This document shows, piece by piece, positions 48,155-59,654 of a stretch of 64,000 nt of DNA. The notes beneath the pieces are model-generated. The model did no database searches and was not told the origin of the DNA. It saw only the letters and a list, made by a program, of their open reading frames with translations. This DNA is from Acanthacorydalis orientalis (taxonomy: Eukaryota; Arthropoda; Insecta; Megaloptera; Corydalidae). The DNA lies in the NCBI GenBank assembly GCA_034766995.1, contig CM068322.1, positions 32,499,939 to 32,563,938 of the forward strand. The letters run 5' to 3'. Position 1 is the stretch's first letter; each line of letters begins with the position of its first letter. A program made the position numbers and the translations under genes.

Positions 48155-49850
48155 CATAGGAAAAAATCTATAAAATTTTCTGTACCTTGTAAGAAAGTTT
48201 TTTCTTTATCTTAATAATGATATTATCTCATATAAATGTGCATAAATAATAAAGAAAGAAAGTCAGTAATCAATGTTTCAATACTACTAATTTTTATAGT
48301 TTTTGAATCGAGTGAAAATGTTATTTGTGAAAATAAATTTAGATATAGTGTCTAAATAAAATCGATTAAAAATCAATCTGGTCTTCATCAAACTACGTTT
48401 TTAAATTTATGTTTTTATTTTATGAAATGGTAATATAAGTATTTAAAAAAATGAAAAAAATTGTAATAATTTGCTTACAAGTTTTTTTAATCATGAAATA
48501 TGACCAAGTAGTGAAATCATAAATATTCACATTATCGTTATGGTTTCATATAGTCAAAATTAAAGCTTTACAGCTAATGAATGGTTGATCCTATGTTTAA
48601 GTATAAGTATACATTTTTGAATCTCAAGACACGCTCTGTAAATCACCCAAGTTTCAATCTCACATCTCTAATAAGAACGAGGCAGTATTTTTTTGAATTT
48701 TCAAGTATATAATATTGAATCAATATACAGCATGATTTCAGATAGAAAGAAAAACAGATATTTAACGGTTATAGCTTAAATTATTACAATCTTTATTATA
48801 ATACTAAGTCACAATACAAATATTGATAAATCAATATTCCATTTTCTCTAAAAGCTTTCTTGCTTGGAATCTAATAAAAATGAACATAAATATATCTCTG
48901 CCGAAAAAATAGTAGAATTGTCACTTAAATCCGCATAGAATGTTTAAAATTATTAATAAATAATTATTAAACATTTTAGATGGTTTCTGAAGATTGAGTT
49001 ATTTTTCGGAATTAATTTAACTAGTATCGAAACTATAATTTTAAAAATCAAAACTATATTTTTATAGTTTTAAAATATCGACTTTGTAAAAAAAAACCTT
49101 TAAATTTTTATTAGAATATGTTTGAATTTATGGAAAAATGCAGAAAAACACATTAAAATCAATGAATTAAAAATTTTAAGAAAACCAATAAAATAATTTG
49201 TTAATCATATTTCCTTATTTAAATTCTTTTCAGTATTATGACTTTGTTATTAATAATTCAAAAAAGAGATATTCATAATTTCAAGTTCCTCGATTTTTTA
49301 TTCGCTTAAAAAATTAAATAAATATCTAACTTATAAAATTCACGTTCATCTTATAAATATTGTGGTGGTTAAATACATTACTATATTTATCTAAGGAACG
49401 AGATTGAAAATACAATACAGAAACCTCAAATTTGCTAAAAAAAATCAAAAATAATAAAGCCACACTCTTTGTTCTGTGAGCGAAAATATAAATCCAAAAG
49501 AATACAAGTGTTTAATTTTCATGACCTCTTTAATTACTCTTTCTATTTATACATCAACAAATCGATTCTCTGTGTCACTCATTTCAAATTTCTGTTAAAA
49601 TATAAAAGGTCAATATGTCTGTAGTTTGTCGAAAAAAAATTAATACACAATGTTTTAATAACGCGCAGTTTTGTGACACCCAAAGTAAATAATAATAGCA
49701 GTGGAATTACGCTATTAATACAAATTGAAATACTGCGGCAGAAATTCGAAAAATACGATTTGACATGATACAATCTCTGTAAATATAACTCTGAAATAAT
49801 TTGCTACATTATGTATTTTCCGAAAATCTCTCACAGGCTTATTTAAATTG
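48155..49850. other. AT-rich non-coding stretch
   Basis: About 1.7 kb with nothing supportable. The minus frame 49715-50149 (144 codons) crosses a TA tract and has no domain. Confidence 0.45.
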
Positions 49851-49851
49851 A

Positions 49852-49852
49852 T

Positions 49853-49878
<26 letters not shown>
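49852..49878. repeat. Short (TA)n tract
   Basis: About 26 bp of TA, with GTGTGTGTATG beyond it. Confidence 0.85.
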
Positions 49879-49890
<12 letters not shown>

Positions 49891-50190
49891 ATGTATAAAT
49901 ATGTTTTTGATTATGACAGATAAAACATATTTGTTTCAATCTCACACCCATAATTATCCCGGTACAAATATATACAAATATTCGATAAACATCAGTAAAG
50001 TATTTAAACAAACCGTTAATTTGCTTATGTTTATTTATATTTTTGATGAACAATGAAAATAACACTGAAAATATCAATAGAAATATTTTCATTTCCATAA
50101 TCAATTTGAATGAGATCATTTTTTTAATTGTTAAAAAATAAACGTTCAATTTTAAAAATACTTAAATAGTAAATTTGTCTACTAACATAC

Positions 50191-50605
50191 TAGGTGTACA
50201 AATTAGTTCGGTGCTTTTTTTAAAAGAAAATTATTATTTACTGAAAAACGCAATACAATGCTCAAAACATTGTCCATTATTTAGTTTCACCATACATTAT
50301 CTGTCGAATAAATAACGAATCTCCTGTCAAAAAAAGATGGTGGATTTAAGTAGATGAAATTGTAATGCATTTTCAAACCTTTTTCATTATTAGAGCATTT
50401 TTTGCATTTTTTATGTATCAATCTTCCAAAACTTTCCTTCAAAACTGAAAAAATCATTTTCCCGGTTTCAGCAGAATGTTTTTTCAACTGGAATGCTAAA
50501 AGTATGCAACGCCTAATATGCTGCTTCTTGAACGTCATTGTATTTGTGAATAAGAAGCGCTTTAAAACAAAGTTATAATTATATTTATAAAAATATGATT
50601 TCTTC
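50191..50605 (-). mobile_element. Mariner type B, internally deleted copy (reverse)
   Basis: The 3' end lies at 50191 (TAGGTGTACAAATTAGTTCG). The 5' end is blurred near 50600, where TTTAAAACAAAGTTATAATT matches the family's 5' region in complement. The minus strand from 50538 reads MTFKKQHIRRCILLAFQ and AETGKMIFSVLKE, a good match to mariner N-termini and to 12168-12260. After a deletion it continues as NPPSFFDRRFVIYSTDN, comparable to SFFDKGSFS at the 3' end of the 52.3-kb copy. An 83-codon frame remains open across this fusion but lacks any catalytic residues. Confidence 0.75.
50287..50538 (-). pseudogene. Deleted mariner transposase fusion frame (type B)
   Basis: An 83-codon frame starting MTFKKQHIRRC. 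Residues about 1-33 match the first helix of the mariner DNA-binding domain. The rest joins to C-terminal tail sequence. The whole DD34D catalytic domain is absent, so it cannot cut DNA. In principle it could make a small DNA-binding peptide, but nothing in the sequence shows that it is expressed. Confidence 0.6.
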
Positions 50606-50704
50606 CTCTTGAACTACTCTTGTTTTTATCCTCTATAATTATTCTGACACGTCTACCATCTTTAAATAATTATACATGACTGTTATTACTAATAATTTAT
50701 CTAT

Positions 50705-50815
50705 TAGATGTACAAATAAATTCGGTGCCTTTTTTATAGAAGATGAATATTTACAAAAAATGAAATATGGAACAGTACAAAATGCTTAAAATGCTGCTTT
50801 TTGCACACATTATTT
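50705..50815 (-). mobile_element. Mariner type B, 3' end fragment
   Basis: Begins TAGATGTACAAATAAATTCG, GTGCCTTTTTTATAGAAGAT, GAATATTTACAAAAAATG, then TGCTTAAAATGCTG, parallel to the 50191 copy (ATGCTCAAAACATTG). Same orientation as that copy and only about 100 bp beyond it. Confidence 0.6.
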
Positions 50816-50819
50816 ATAT

Positions 50820-51220
50820 TCATTTTTTTAATATATATATATAATAATATATTTATATTAATTAAATAATTCATACCTCACAGAAATCAATGATACATCA
50901 TTATAAATGATGTTAGAGAACAAAGGTAAATTACAGTTATTTGAATTTATAATTCCATGAAATTAGTCTAAATGTATCCATTTTTATTCTTTTAATTATA
51001 CTACGCTTTCAAAACTATTTCTATCATGTGAATATACATTGAACGTCATTAAGTATTAATTAGTATTCCGTTTGATAATTGTACATCATGTTTTACCTGT
51101 TAAATGTAAAATGAACTATTAATTGTAAATAAATTAAATTATTGCACAATTTATATGTATGAAAACTAATGCTACTTATTAGTACCAATTATATATAAAA
51201 TGTAATATGAATTAGTTGGT
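50820..51220. other. AT-rich non-coding stretch
   Basis: Nothing recognised. Confidence 0.45.
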
Positions 51221-51224
51221 CCAT

Positions 51225-51249
51225 AATATATATATATATATATATATAT
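51225..51249. repeat. Short (TA)n tract
   Basis: About 25 bp of TA. Confidence 0.85.
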
Positions 51250-51694
51250 GCATCATAAATTAATTGATAAAATTATTTGATTAAATTTAACCAATTATTC
51301 ATATTTTAATAATGTATTCGTGAGAGATGTTGCTTCTAGTAAATTGATATAAATGAACTCCCAAATGATACAAATAAAATGTGTTGTATATTTCTAATCA
51401 AAAAATAAAAATATTCAGCTTGGATAATTTTAAGAAAATCCATGAATATACCGATGAAATATTATTTTGATATAAAATAATGTTTGATTTTATACCACAG
51501 CTTCAATAAATCGTGTTCTATTAAAAATCTCTTTGAATATATTAATAATTTGTTTGAATAAGAATAAAAACTTTTGGAATTTATAAGTTTTAACTATTAA
51601 AAAAATGTATAGTTTTAAATATAATACTTTTTTGGTACTATATTTTTTAAAAAAAAAAATTAACTTTCTCTCTCTACTAAACCACTGAATTTCT

Positions 51695-51772
51695 CTTTTC
51701 TGACCAACTTTTCAATAATTGTTGATTATTTTCATTACTGTTTTCGTGCTTGAAATTCTTCAGTATCATACT
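51695..51772. repeat. Family C repeat, left-type arm
   Basis: CTGACCAACTTTTCAATAAT, TGTTGATTATTTTCATTACT, then TTGAAATTCTTCAGTATC. Confidence 0.4.
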
Positions 51773-51972
51773 TTATTGTAACCAAAAAATATACACCTTT
51801 ATATTGCAGAATTTCAAGAATAACCTCGAATATATTTATTAAATATATTTTATTATAACAATAATAGCTGATTTTAATCTATAACATCAAGAATTCATTT
51901 TTATAGTATTTTTTATTAATAAAAATGGAAATTAGTAGAATCTATAAATGTTAACAATTAGAAAAATGTGTA

Positions 51973-51978
<6 letters not shown>

Positions 51979-52024
<46 letters not shown>
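51979..52024. repeat. (TA)n microsatellite
   Basis: TA tract of about 45 bp. Confidence 0.95.
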
Positions 52025-52027
<3 letters not shown>

Positions 52028-52159
52028 ACTCTATCTAATTTTGATTCTAAAAAATCCACTTAAATTGTTTTCTAATCAAAACCTTCAGTAATTATTGATT
52101 AATCTGATTATTACACAGTGGACAAATCCGAAATTGCATTCGAATTCATTGAGTGAATT

Positions 52160-52318
52160 TTGCTATCTTTTTTTCGACAAGGGATCTTTTAGTTAACTGT
52201 CAGATGGAATAAAACATTACATAAAGAATGGGAAACATTTTGAAGACTGAAATGTATTCCATTTTTCTATAAACATTTATTTTCTATAAAAAATCCACTG
52301 AATTAGTTTGTACACCTA
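52160..52318 (+). mobile_element. Mariner type B, 3' end fragment with C-terminal tail
   Basis: Reads TTTTTTTCGACAAGGGATCT (matching TTTTTTCAACAAGGGTTTCA near 12330), TGTCAGATGGAATAAAACAT, GACTGAAATGTATTCCATTT, and the 3' end CACTGAATTAGTTTGTACAC to 52318. Translation gives SFFDKGSFS, stop, LSDGIKHYIKNGKHFED, a mariner-like C-terminal tail (family pattern DGI...W..C...NG.YFE). The 5' part is lost. Confidence 0.65.
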
Positions 52319-52529
52319 ATATATCATATATGTTGTTTGAAAATATTACTACTGCATTATCTCATATAATATTGGTCAAACAAAATTTTAGTACTCTTGA
52401 AAAAAAATGAAAAGCTGTATAAAATCTTATTAAACAGAAAAAATTTCTATCACGATATCAAATTATTTACAAATCTTCGAATAATCATCAATGAATCGAA
52501 AATTCTGCACTGGTACCGAGTATTGATTA

Positions 52530-52820
52530 CCAAATCGGACGAATTGATGTGCAGATACAAATATGAAAATGACAATTGATGAAATTGTGGTTGTAGTGAA
52601 TATTATTCATCGTTCTGTGCATAAAATGATTCGCGGTGACCAGAAATCCGTTCAAAATTCGTGTCAGATGGGTGGTAACAAAATTAATGAACGAAACAAG
52701 CACGCACTCGCATCAGTATTTAAAATCTGCAATATCAGAGTAAGGGTGATTTATTTTTGAAACAAATTATGTCAGGAGAAAAAAATCGAATTCAGCATTT
52801 TAAATCTCAGCACAAATGAA
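52530..52820 (+). pseudogene. Decayed mariner transposase, middle part (third type)
   Basis: Frame at 52563 reads MTIDEIVVVVNIIHRSVHKM, matching the second helix-turn-helix of mariner transposases (MTIDEIA...SxGSVHxII). Another frame near 52655 reads RVRWVVTKLMNE (family: RWVPKLLTEE). Another near 52758-52817 reads FLKQIMSGEKNRIQHFKSQ (family: FLNRIVTGDETWVHHFxPE), where the first catalytic Asp of the GDE motif appears changed to Glu-Lys. Two or more frameshifts; no TIR recognised. It differs from types A and B. The two small plus frames here are parts of it. Confidence 0.7.
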
Positions 52821-52824
52821 AAAT

Positions 52825-53255
52825 CCATCTTTTCTAAAAATACAACACGAAACACTGACTGAGTATAAAAATATCCGTGTAATTGATGAGAATTTTAAAA
52901 AACCTTCACTAAAATCTTTTTATAGAAATAATTTTATGATTATTAAATTAGTGTACTTGTTCGTTTATTCATAAACAATTTAAGGAAAAAAGTATATTTT
53001 ATGTCAGTAATTTTTACAAATCGAATCAATAATCAGAAAAATTACAACTGTTATTTAACAAAGGTAACAAATATATTAAATATAATTGTGAAATGTTTAC
53101 CCAAAAAAATAAATTGGAGAACAATACTTTTTCCAAACTATTGAATAGATTTTCTTATCTATATATCTAGATTAATTGATAATTTAAATGTTTATCGATT
53201 TTTATTTTCAGTGTTTTCATTAAAGATAAAAAATTAAGATTTAATTTTCAAAATC
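52825..53255. other. AT-rich non-coding stretch
   Basis: The first part may hold further decayed transposase sequence. Nothing clear. Confidence 0.35.
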
Positions 53256-53261
53256 AGAGAT

Positions 53262-53505
53262 CCGCCCCCTACTCGCTTTCCTCACCAACCCTCCATGAGA
53301 GACCCCCACTTGTTATTGGTCGCTGTCACTATTGAGACAAGTTACTTAATAAATGTGAATGGTTGATTAAATGCAGACGATTCTCATTAACCAATCTGAA
53401 CAAATTTGACTTAATATTAAACTTTATTCGCCAATCACAACACGAATCCCAGAGGAGGGACAATTATTATTTATAGAAATATATAATAACCTTTTTGATA
53501 CTAAA
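53262..53505. repeat. CCAAT-rich dispersed repeat, copy 2 (inverted)
   Basis: Reverse-complement partner of 17745-18015: ATCCCAGAGGAGG near 53447, CGATTCTCATTAACCAATC near 53379, GTTACTTAATA near 53340 and a G+C-rich block CTCACCAACCC near 53281. CCAAT words occur near 53393 and 53433, and ATTGG near 53315. No coding frame. It directly abuts the family C foldback at 53535. Confidence 0.65.
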
Positions 53506-53534
53506 CTATCATAAAACAATAAATTTTCCACTCA

Positions 53535-53740
53535 TCTGACAAATCATAAAAAAGATTTATGATTAAAAATGTTCAATAATTGATTATAAATTGTTAGATT
53601 GTTGCTTATGTATTTTTCGGTGATAGTTCCATCATGTTAGACTGCTAATCTGAATTATTGAACATTTTTTGATCAGAAGATTTTTTCTAATTTATGATAC
53701 TAGTGAAAAATTCTTTTGTAAAAATGAATTCAGTTATAAT
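53535..53740. repeat. Family C foldback repeat
   Basis: Left arm: TTTATGATTAAAAATGTTCA, ATAATTGATTATAAATTG, TTGCTTATGTATTTTTCGGT, GATAGTTCCATCATG. Right arm in reverse sense begins near 53655: TGAATTATTGAACATTTTTT, GATCAGAAGATTTTTTC, TTATGATACTAGTGAAAA. The right arm lacks the inner TCTGAAGATGAT part, so the two arms sit almost back to back. Confidence 0.55.
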
Positions 53741-53744
53741 GTCA

Positions 53745-54465
53745 AAACTATATTCAAAAAAATAATTAAAATTAAATAGAATATTGAATGTGTCTTTTAT
53801 CCATAATTTTATATATTTATTATCATTTTTTAAGTATTTATTCTGAAATTATTTATCAATATTAGTCAGTTTAGAAAAAGACTCAGCTGAACATTCAAAT
53901 CAGGTTTTTAAAAAAATAATAAAGTAATTATCATCAAATTAATTCATATAGATTAAATAAAAACATAATAAACATGTACATTTTTCATATTATTTCAAAG
54001 CAATATCCCATTTATTTCCATTAAATTCATTATTTTATCTATCAGAAAGCTGAAATTCTTAATTATTTCTGTTTTATATAAATTTATTACCACGTGCTTT
54101 TCCGTGTAATCGTGTCAAATTTCAAATAAATTCTGTAGCTTGTTTCGAAATCTTTCACAAAATTTGACAGATAGACAGACGTTTATAAATTATTGTATAC
54201 AGATACTTGTTTTATAATTACAAAAGCTTTCTGTGAGTTGTATGATAATCAAAAAGTTTCAATATTAAAGGCTGAAAATAATTATGGATCTATAAAAGAA
54301 GTAAGGCTAATTGGAAATTTAATTTTTTTTTGTTTCTATTCCATTTAATAAATTTAATATTCGAAATATTTCATTGACTGATATATAAATTTAAATGTTT
54401 CATACAGTACTTTTTCATAAGTATAATTAGAATGAAAACATGAAGAAAGAATGTCTTAAGCGTTG
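53745..54465. other. AT-rich non-coding stretch
   Basis: Nothing supportable. Confidence 0.45.
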
Positions 54466-54469
54466 TCTT

Positions 54470-54965
54470 TAATATTCAAACGGTGCTTAAAGTATAAAGT
54501 ACGACGATATATCCGGATTTAAATAAGAAACACAAATAGTTTAAACCAATTACAAACGGCTGTCGACGTCCGCTCAAGGCGATCCACCGCTGCGGTGGAA
54601 CTGTTAATATTTTGCGAGCATGCCTTTGAAATTAACGTGCTACAGATAAATTTTCTTCTCGGTTATTTATGAATTCTTAATTACGTTCCGTATTCGTACG
54701 CCAAAGTCTTTTATCTCGTTTATATAAAGAACAGGTGGGTATATAAAATTATATACAGATAGCGAAGCTTTATTACAGATAAATCGAGAATTAAAACGGA
54801 CGTGCGAGTTTATTGCGAAGTGGTAGACGTTCGAACAGATTTACACGGTTGGAACTTGTTACAGGCTCGATAAATAATTAATCAATGGTTTGTGTGCTGT
54901 TTTGTCGTTTGTTTATTAATAAAATGTGCGATTAAGATATTGTATGCAGAAAGTGAGTGTCGTTC
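54470..54965. other. Lower-AT island with a perfect G+C palindrome
   Basis: Contains TCCACCGCTGCGGTGGA at 54583-54599, an 8-bp-arm palindrome around a central T, within a CG-bearing block from 54550 to 54620. Further CG words continue to 54960. No frame supported. Candidate regulatory island. Confidence 0.4.
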
Positions 54966-55064
54966 GGAGTGAAATTAATTGAAAACATTTTTCATTTATG
55001 TAAATGCATATTTACACATACATGTAAATGATATCTGAACGTTTCAAAAAAAACATTCTGTTTT

Positions 55065-55200
55065 CATGAATGATTACTTTTTCACCCCACAACGCACAAA
55101 ACTTTTATGATAAAAAATGTTTAATAAATTATTATTATTTTTGATGGTTATTTATGTATATTTCGATGACAATTCAATTATTTTCACAACCAAAAGGTAT
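55065..55200. repeat. Family C repeat, left-type arm
   Basis: GATTACTTTTTCACCCCACA, ACGCACAAAACTTTTATGAT, AAAAAATGTTTAATAAATTA, GATGGTTATTTATGTATATT, TCGATGACAATTCAATTATT. Long, well-kept left arm, very like 38107-38228. Confidence 0.55.
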
Positions 55201-55204
55201 AGAC

Positions 55205-56988
55205 ATGAAGATTAATAATTATCTATTGAAGTTTTTGATCGGAAAAACACTTTCAGATTTGTTACATGGAAAAAATCATTTCTTTGTGGAGATGATTTTG
55301 TTCACAGTACCAAAATGCTTTTGTTATGTATTCAAAACATGACCATTTTAATTTTATATTTCCATTTGATCTGAATTAATTATTACAAATTAACAATTTG
55401 ACATTTAAATGAGAGCTGCATAGCTGTGTTATCGAATTTTCTATTAAGAAACCATCTTTGATATTATAATTTTAAAACACAATAGTTTCGACTGAAAAAG
55501 CATAATTAATGTTATATTTTTATAAAAAAATTTTTTACATTATTAACATTTTTTTTACCTAGGCATATCTGAGAAATCTTTATTATATCTTTTCTCAAGT
55601 TGTTTTTAAATTGAAACGTGAATGATTCGAATTTGTATTAAATTTTAAAGTGAAAGACTACTAGACTCAATGAACTCAGTTTTATATCAATTCTACTGTA
55701 TAATTTATTTTATATATATATATATATATAAAACCGTTAACAAACTGAATATTTTTAACAACTTTGGAAAAAATATACAAATATTTTTGTAGTATATTTT
55801 TCAACAATATTTTCTTTCAAATGATGAAATATTATTTTACAGGTAATTTTTTTTTATATTTTATAAATATCGACATACATTGTTTTCATTTGTAATGCAC
55901 AAAATAAATGTTCTTTGTAAAACTTTTCTCTATAATTCTATGTAGTTGTATACAAAGTGCTTAAAGCATTTTGATTTCATATTGTTTCAGATTTTATATC
56001 TTTGTTTCAAATATATCCATTGTTTTTAAATTAGATTTGATTTGAAAAAAAACTATTCTTCTTACATATATACATGGTTCCTATGTGTAAATTATTATAT
56101 TCTTTATTTTATCGGTTGTTATATTTCTTCGTAATTAAATCAAAATTTTATATTATTATCCTTAGTCCCTCTATTTGAAATCTTATTTTATTTACTATTT
56201 AAATACTGATTGTCATTTTCATAATATTCCTCAAACTCAATCTAATTAAATAATATGTATAGGAATTCTTTTATTTGTATATCATTTTTCCTCATCTTTT
56301 ATAAAACACTCTTTTATGATCTGTACGATTAGTTTCTGCGCGATACATAATCTACAGTTAACTTGAAGTCTAATCTGATATTAAACTCGAAACCAATATC
56401 CGATTAAATTCTAAGTTTGAACTTCAATTTAATATTAGATTAAACTCGAAACTACCTGAAAATGATATTTATATCCAAGTCGATTATACTGACCATATAA
56501 TAAATAACCTAAAATATGTTAACAAAGAATTTTTTTGCCAACTTCATCAAATATTTCGAGGATTTTATACAGCCATTTTAGAAAAAATCAATCTTTCTAT
56601 ATAAACAATTTCACTATTTTTTTAAAAAAGAAACATTTATTTTACCATTTTGGAGCGTTCAGAGATGACTATTTGAATAAATCTTGTATATTTTTTGAAA
56701 CTCTGTTTATTTCTTGTGTAGTTTATTTGTTTTTTTAGTTTATTTATTTTGAATCAAGTTTTTAAGAGTTTTGGTAATTTTTAAATGTGTTATTTTATGG
56801 AAACTGAGATAAATAAATTAATATTCTTCGTATAACTTTTTATGATTCTAGATTTTTATGATAAGAATACAAAATAATTTTGATTTTTTATTATATTATA
56901 GACAATAAACTATTATTATTTTATAGACTATTTATGATTTTATATTATTTTATAGACTTTATATTTTTGTTTCAAATATAATTGTATT

Positions 56989-56990
<2 letters not shown>
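55205..56990. other. AT-rich non-coding stretch
   Basis: About 1.8 kb with nothing supportable. Short TA tract at about 55711-55730. At 56370-56455 the words TTAAACTCGAAACC and TTAAACTCGAAACT recur about 60 bp apart, a small local duplication. Confidence 0.45.
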
Positions 56991-56992
<2 letters not shown>

Positions 56993-57034
<42 letters not shown>

Positions 57035-57042
57035 GAGAGAAA
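56993..57042. repeat. (TA)n(GA)n microsatellite
   Basis: TA tract of about 38 bp followed by CAGAGAGAGA. Confidence 0.95.
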
Positions 57043-57069
57043 GATTTAAGAAATTACCGTAAATTTTTC

Positions 57070-57310
57070 CCAAAAAAAAAAACAAATAAAGCGAGACATT
57101 AGAATAAGACAGAAATCAAATTAAAACTTTCAGAGTCGCGATTAATCATGTCAGACGTGAAATAAAACAAACGTAGTAGGAAAAAAAGGGAAATAAAATA
57201 AACGTAAATAAATTACTTAGATATGGAAAACGCGCAGTGCGAGAGACGAGCCGGATCTGTCATCGTTCCATGAAAATATATCATTATTAATATTCTTATT
57301 AATGGATTAT
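57070..57310. other. Lower-AT island
   Basis: CG-bearing block (AACGCGCAGTGCGAGAGACG near 57228). No gene recognised. Confidence 0.3.
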
Positions 57311-57776
57311 AAACTTTATGTAGTTATTTATTAGTGCAGTGGTCTGAACCGTAGATACAATCGAAAAAAATAACATACAGAAATTCAATAATTGAAATGA
57401 TACTGAATTGTTCACGACTAAATCCGTAAATTCACATATCCCTAGGCAAATATTCTATCACTTATCTGCACGCCGAAACTTTGTTATAAAGTTAAATTAG
57501 TTTATATGTAACATTTTGGATAGCATTAAAGCATGAGTGACCCCATAAACATGCAGAATTAACGCTGTAAATACAAAACATATCTTTATCAGTAACCGAC
57601 ACAAATTTGTTGTAAGTTTAAATATAAAGATACACAGGTTTATATAAACTTGCACACAGGCACAAATAAATATGTATATACATCTCTATACAAGTGTATA
57701 TAACTAAATATTTATATAGCACGGAATATAATATTATATTAAAATACTTCCAGAATTTCTGAAATTATTTCTGCTC

Positions 57777-57780
<4 letters not shown>

Positions 57781-57862
<82 letters not shown>
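57781..57862. repeat. (TA)n(GT)n microsatellite
   Basis: About 50 bp of TA followed by 30 bp of GT. Among the longest simple repeats here. Confidence 0.97.
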
Positions 57863-57863
<1 letters not shown>

Positions 57864-57879
57864 GTATGTATGTATAGAT

Positions 57880-58270
57880 AAATTGTGTGTCGAGTGAGAA
57901 AAGGGGTCCCGTATTAAAATACATGTTTGTTTGTGGCGATGTACGCACTTTGAGGTAAAATAGGTTATTCTGAACGCGATTTAAATGTGGTTTTGACTTG
58001 TTAGTCTCTCTCTTAGTGTGTATATATACAACATACAACTATGTAATTCACGAGAGTGATTTACCCTTGTGTGCGGTGGTTAGGTGTGGATTCTTTGGTA
58101 GGTGCTGGTAACAGAGGCGTACGATATTGTGCTTCTATTAATTATTGATAAATGATGTCGGTCGCAGGCTCGATAGTATCTTATTGTTGAATTAATCAAG
58201 TTTTGAATAAGTTTGAGTATTTCGTAGTTTTTGGGTTGAATTCGTCTGTGTATGAACGGTTTCCTGCGCT
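57880..58270. other. Lower-AT, GT-rich island
   Basis: G-rich plus strand with GGTTAGGTGTGG and GTAGGTGCTGG words near 58078-58110. No frame supported. Confidence 0.35.
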
Positions 58271-58302
58271 TTGTTTTCTAACCATTCGTACAATTATCAA
58301 AG

Positions 58303-58745
58303 ATATTCACAAATGAATTCGTTTTTCACCCTACAGATTGTAAAATATGTTTTATAAACTGTTAATAACACTTCTAATTGTTTCTTATTTGCTTTTCGAT
58401 CTTTTTTAAAATCAGATTTATAAAATCTGTGAGATATTCAAGGAACCATTTGAGCTTAAAAAAGATTTTTTTCTTTGTTTTATACTCTAAAAATCTTTAT
58501 TAATAGTTTTTTGATAACAAATTACTTTAAAAACTAATATTTTTTATAGATTTTTCTGTATTTTTGATGAGCATATCATTTTCTATGCGTATAAGTGGAA
58601 TCAAAAATGAAAAATATTCATTTATCGAATATTTTTGATTAGACTTTTTTATGATTTGTGAGATGAAAGAAGAAATCATTTTAGATAGATGAAATAAAGA
58701 AGGGAAGGAGAAATAGTTGAAACAAGAAATCATTTGTGAAAAATA
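58303..58745. repeat. Family C foldback repeat, spread arms
   Basis: Left arm 58303-58410: TCACAAATGAATTCGTTTTT, CACCCTACAG, then TTTGCTTTTCGATC. Right arm about 58590-58745 in reverse sense: ATCGAATATTTTTGATTAGA, TTATGATTTGTGAGATGAAA and AATCATTTGTGAAAAATAAT. The outermost words (ACAAATGAATT and ATCATTTGT) match as inverted ends. Confidence 0.5.
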
Positions 58746-58749
58746 ATTT

Positions 58750-59415
58750 AGTCACATTGTTGGAATTTTAATATGAATAAAATGTATTTTTTTTATTTTC
58801 ACACAATTTTCATACACCATAAAACTAACATCTTATCAAAATTTTTTTTTGTCAGAACAGAGTTTTTCCTTTATCCACGATATGATATTGATAACATTTT
58901 ATTATCTAAATATATCTTTCTATAAAAATATTGATCCTCCAAAATGAAATTCATATGTTCAAACTCTATTAAAAATGAAACACAAAACCTCGAAAGTAAG
59001 TCTTAAAAAAGAACTGAAATCGTTTTACATTATTGATTTCTTTGAATAAATCATTCTGTGGTTACTGAATGTACGCACAATTTCATTAAGAATTAATTAC
59101 TTTCTCGTTGTGGAAATGTTTATCAGTATAAATTTGAAATTAAAAATTTGAAAAAAGTTTCATATAAAACTTTGAACGTTTAATATTTCGAGCTGCTGAT
59201 CTCAGTCGTTTAGAATTGTTTTCGTCTTAATTCAAACATTTCTTTTTTTTAAAAAAAATACTATAACGATTATAGTTGAAGATTTGTCGTGAAAAAGTAT
59301 ATTTTCATCACAAAAAAAATTTTTTTTGTACATTGTTTTTAAATCAAAGCAATTTTTTAAAGCAGGCACAATATGTTTTAAAAAGTTATCATTTATAGAC
59401 ACGTATCCTTCTTAA
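58750..59415. other. AT-rich non-coding stretch
   Basis: Nothing supportable. Confidence 0.45.
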
Positions 59416-59418
59416 TAC

Positions 59419-59486
<68 letters not shown>
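59419..59486. repeat. (CT)n(TA)n microsatellite
   Basis: CT tract of about 33 bp joined to TA of about 33 bp. Confidence 0.97.
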
Positions 59487-59489
<3 letters not shown>

Positions 59490-59631
59490 ATGCTAAATTT
59501 TTAATAAAGATGAGTTAGTCATTTTTTCATTTCGATAAATGTATAAAAATATTCAGACTCACTTCTAGAAATATTTCTTGTAAAATAATATCAATTTATC
59601 TTTGAAAATAAAATATATTCTGAAATTATTA

Positions 59632-59654
59632 TTATATATATATATATATATATA
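59632..59654. repeat. Short (TA)n tract
   Basis: About 22 bp of TA. Confidence 0.85.

Noticed and set aside
49715..50149. 144-codon minus frame, the longest here
   Set aside because: Crosses a TA tract and is dominated by Ile, Phe, Lys and Tyr; no domain.
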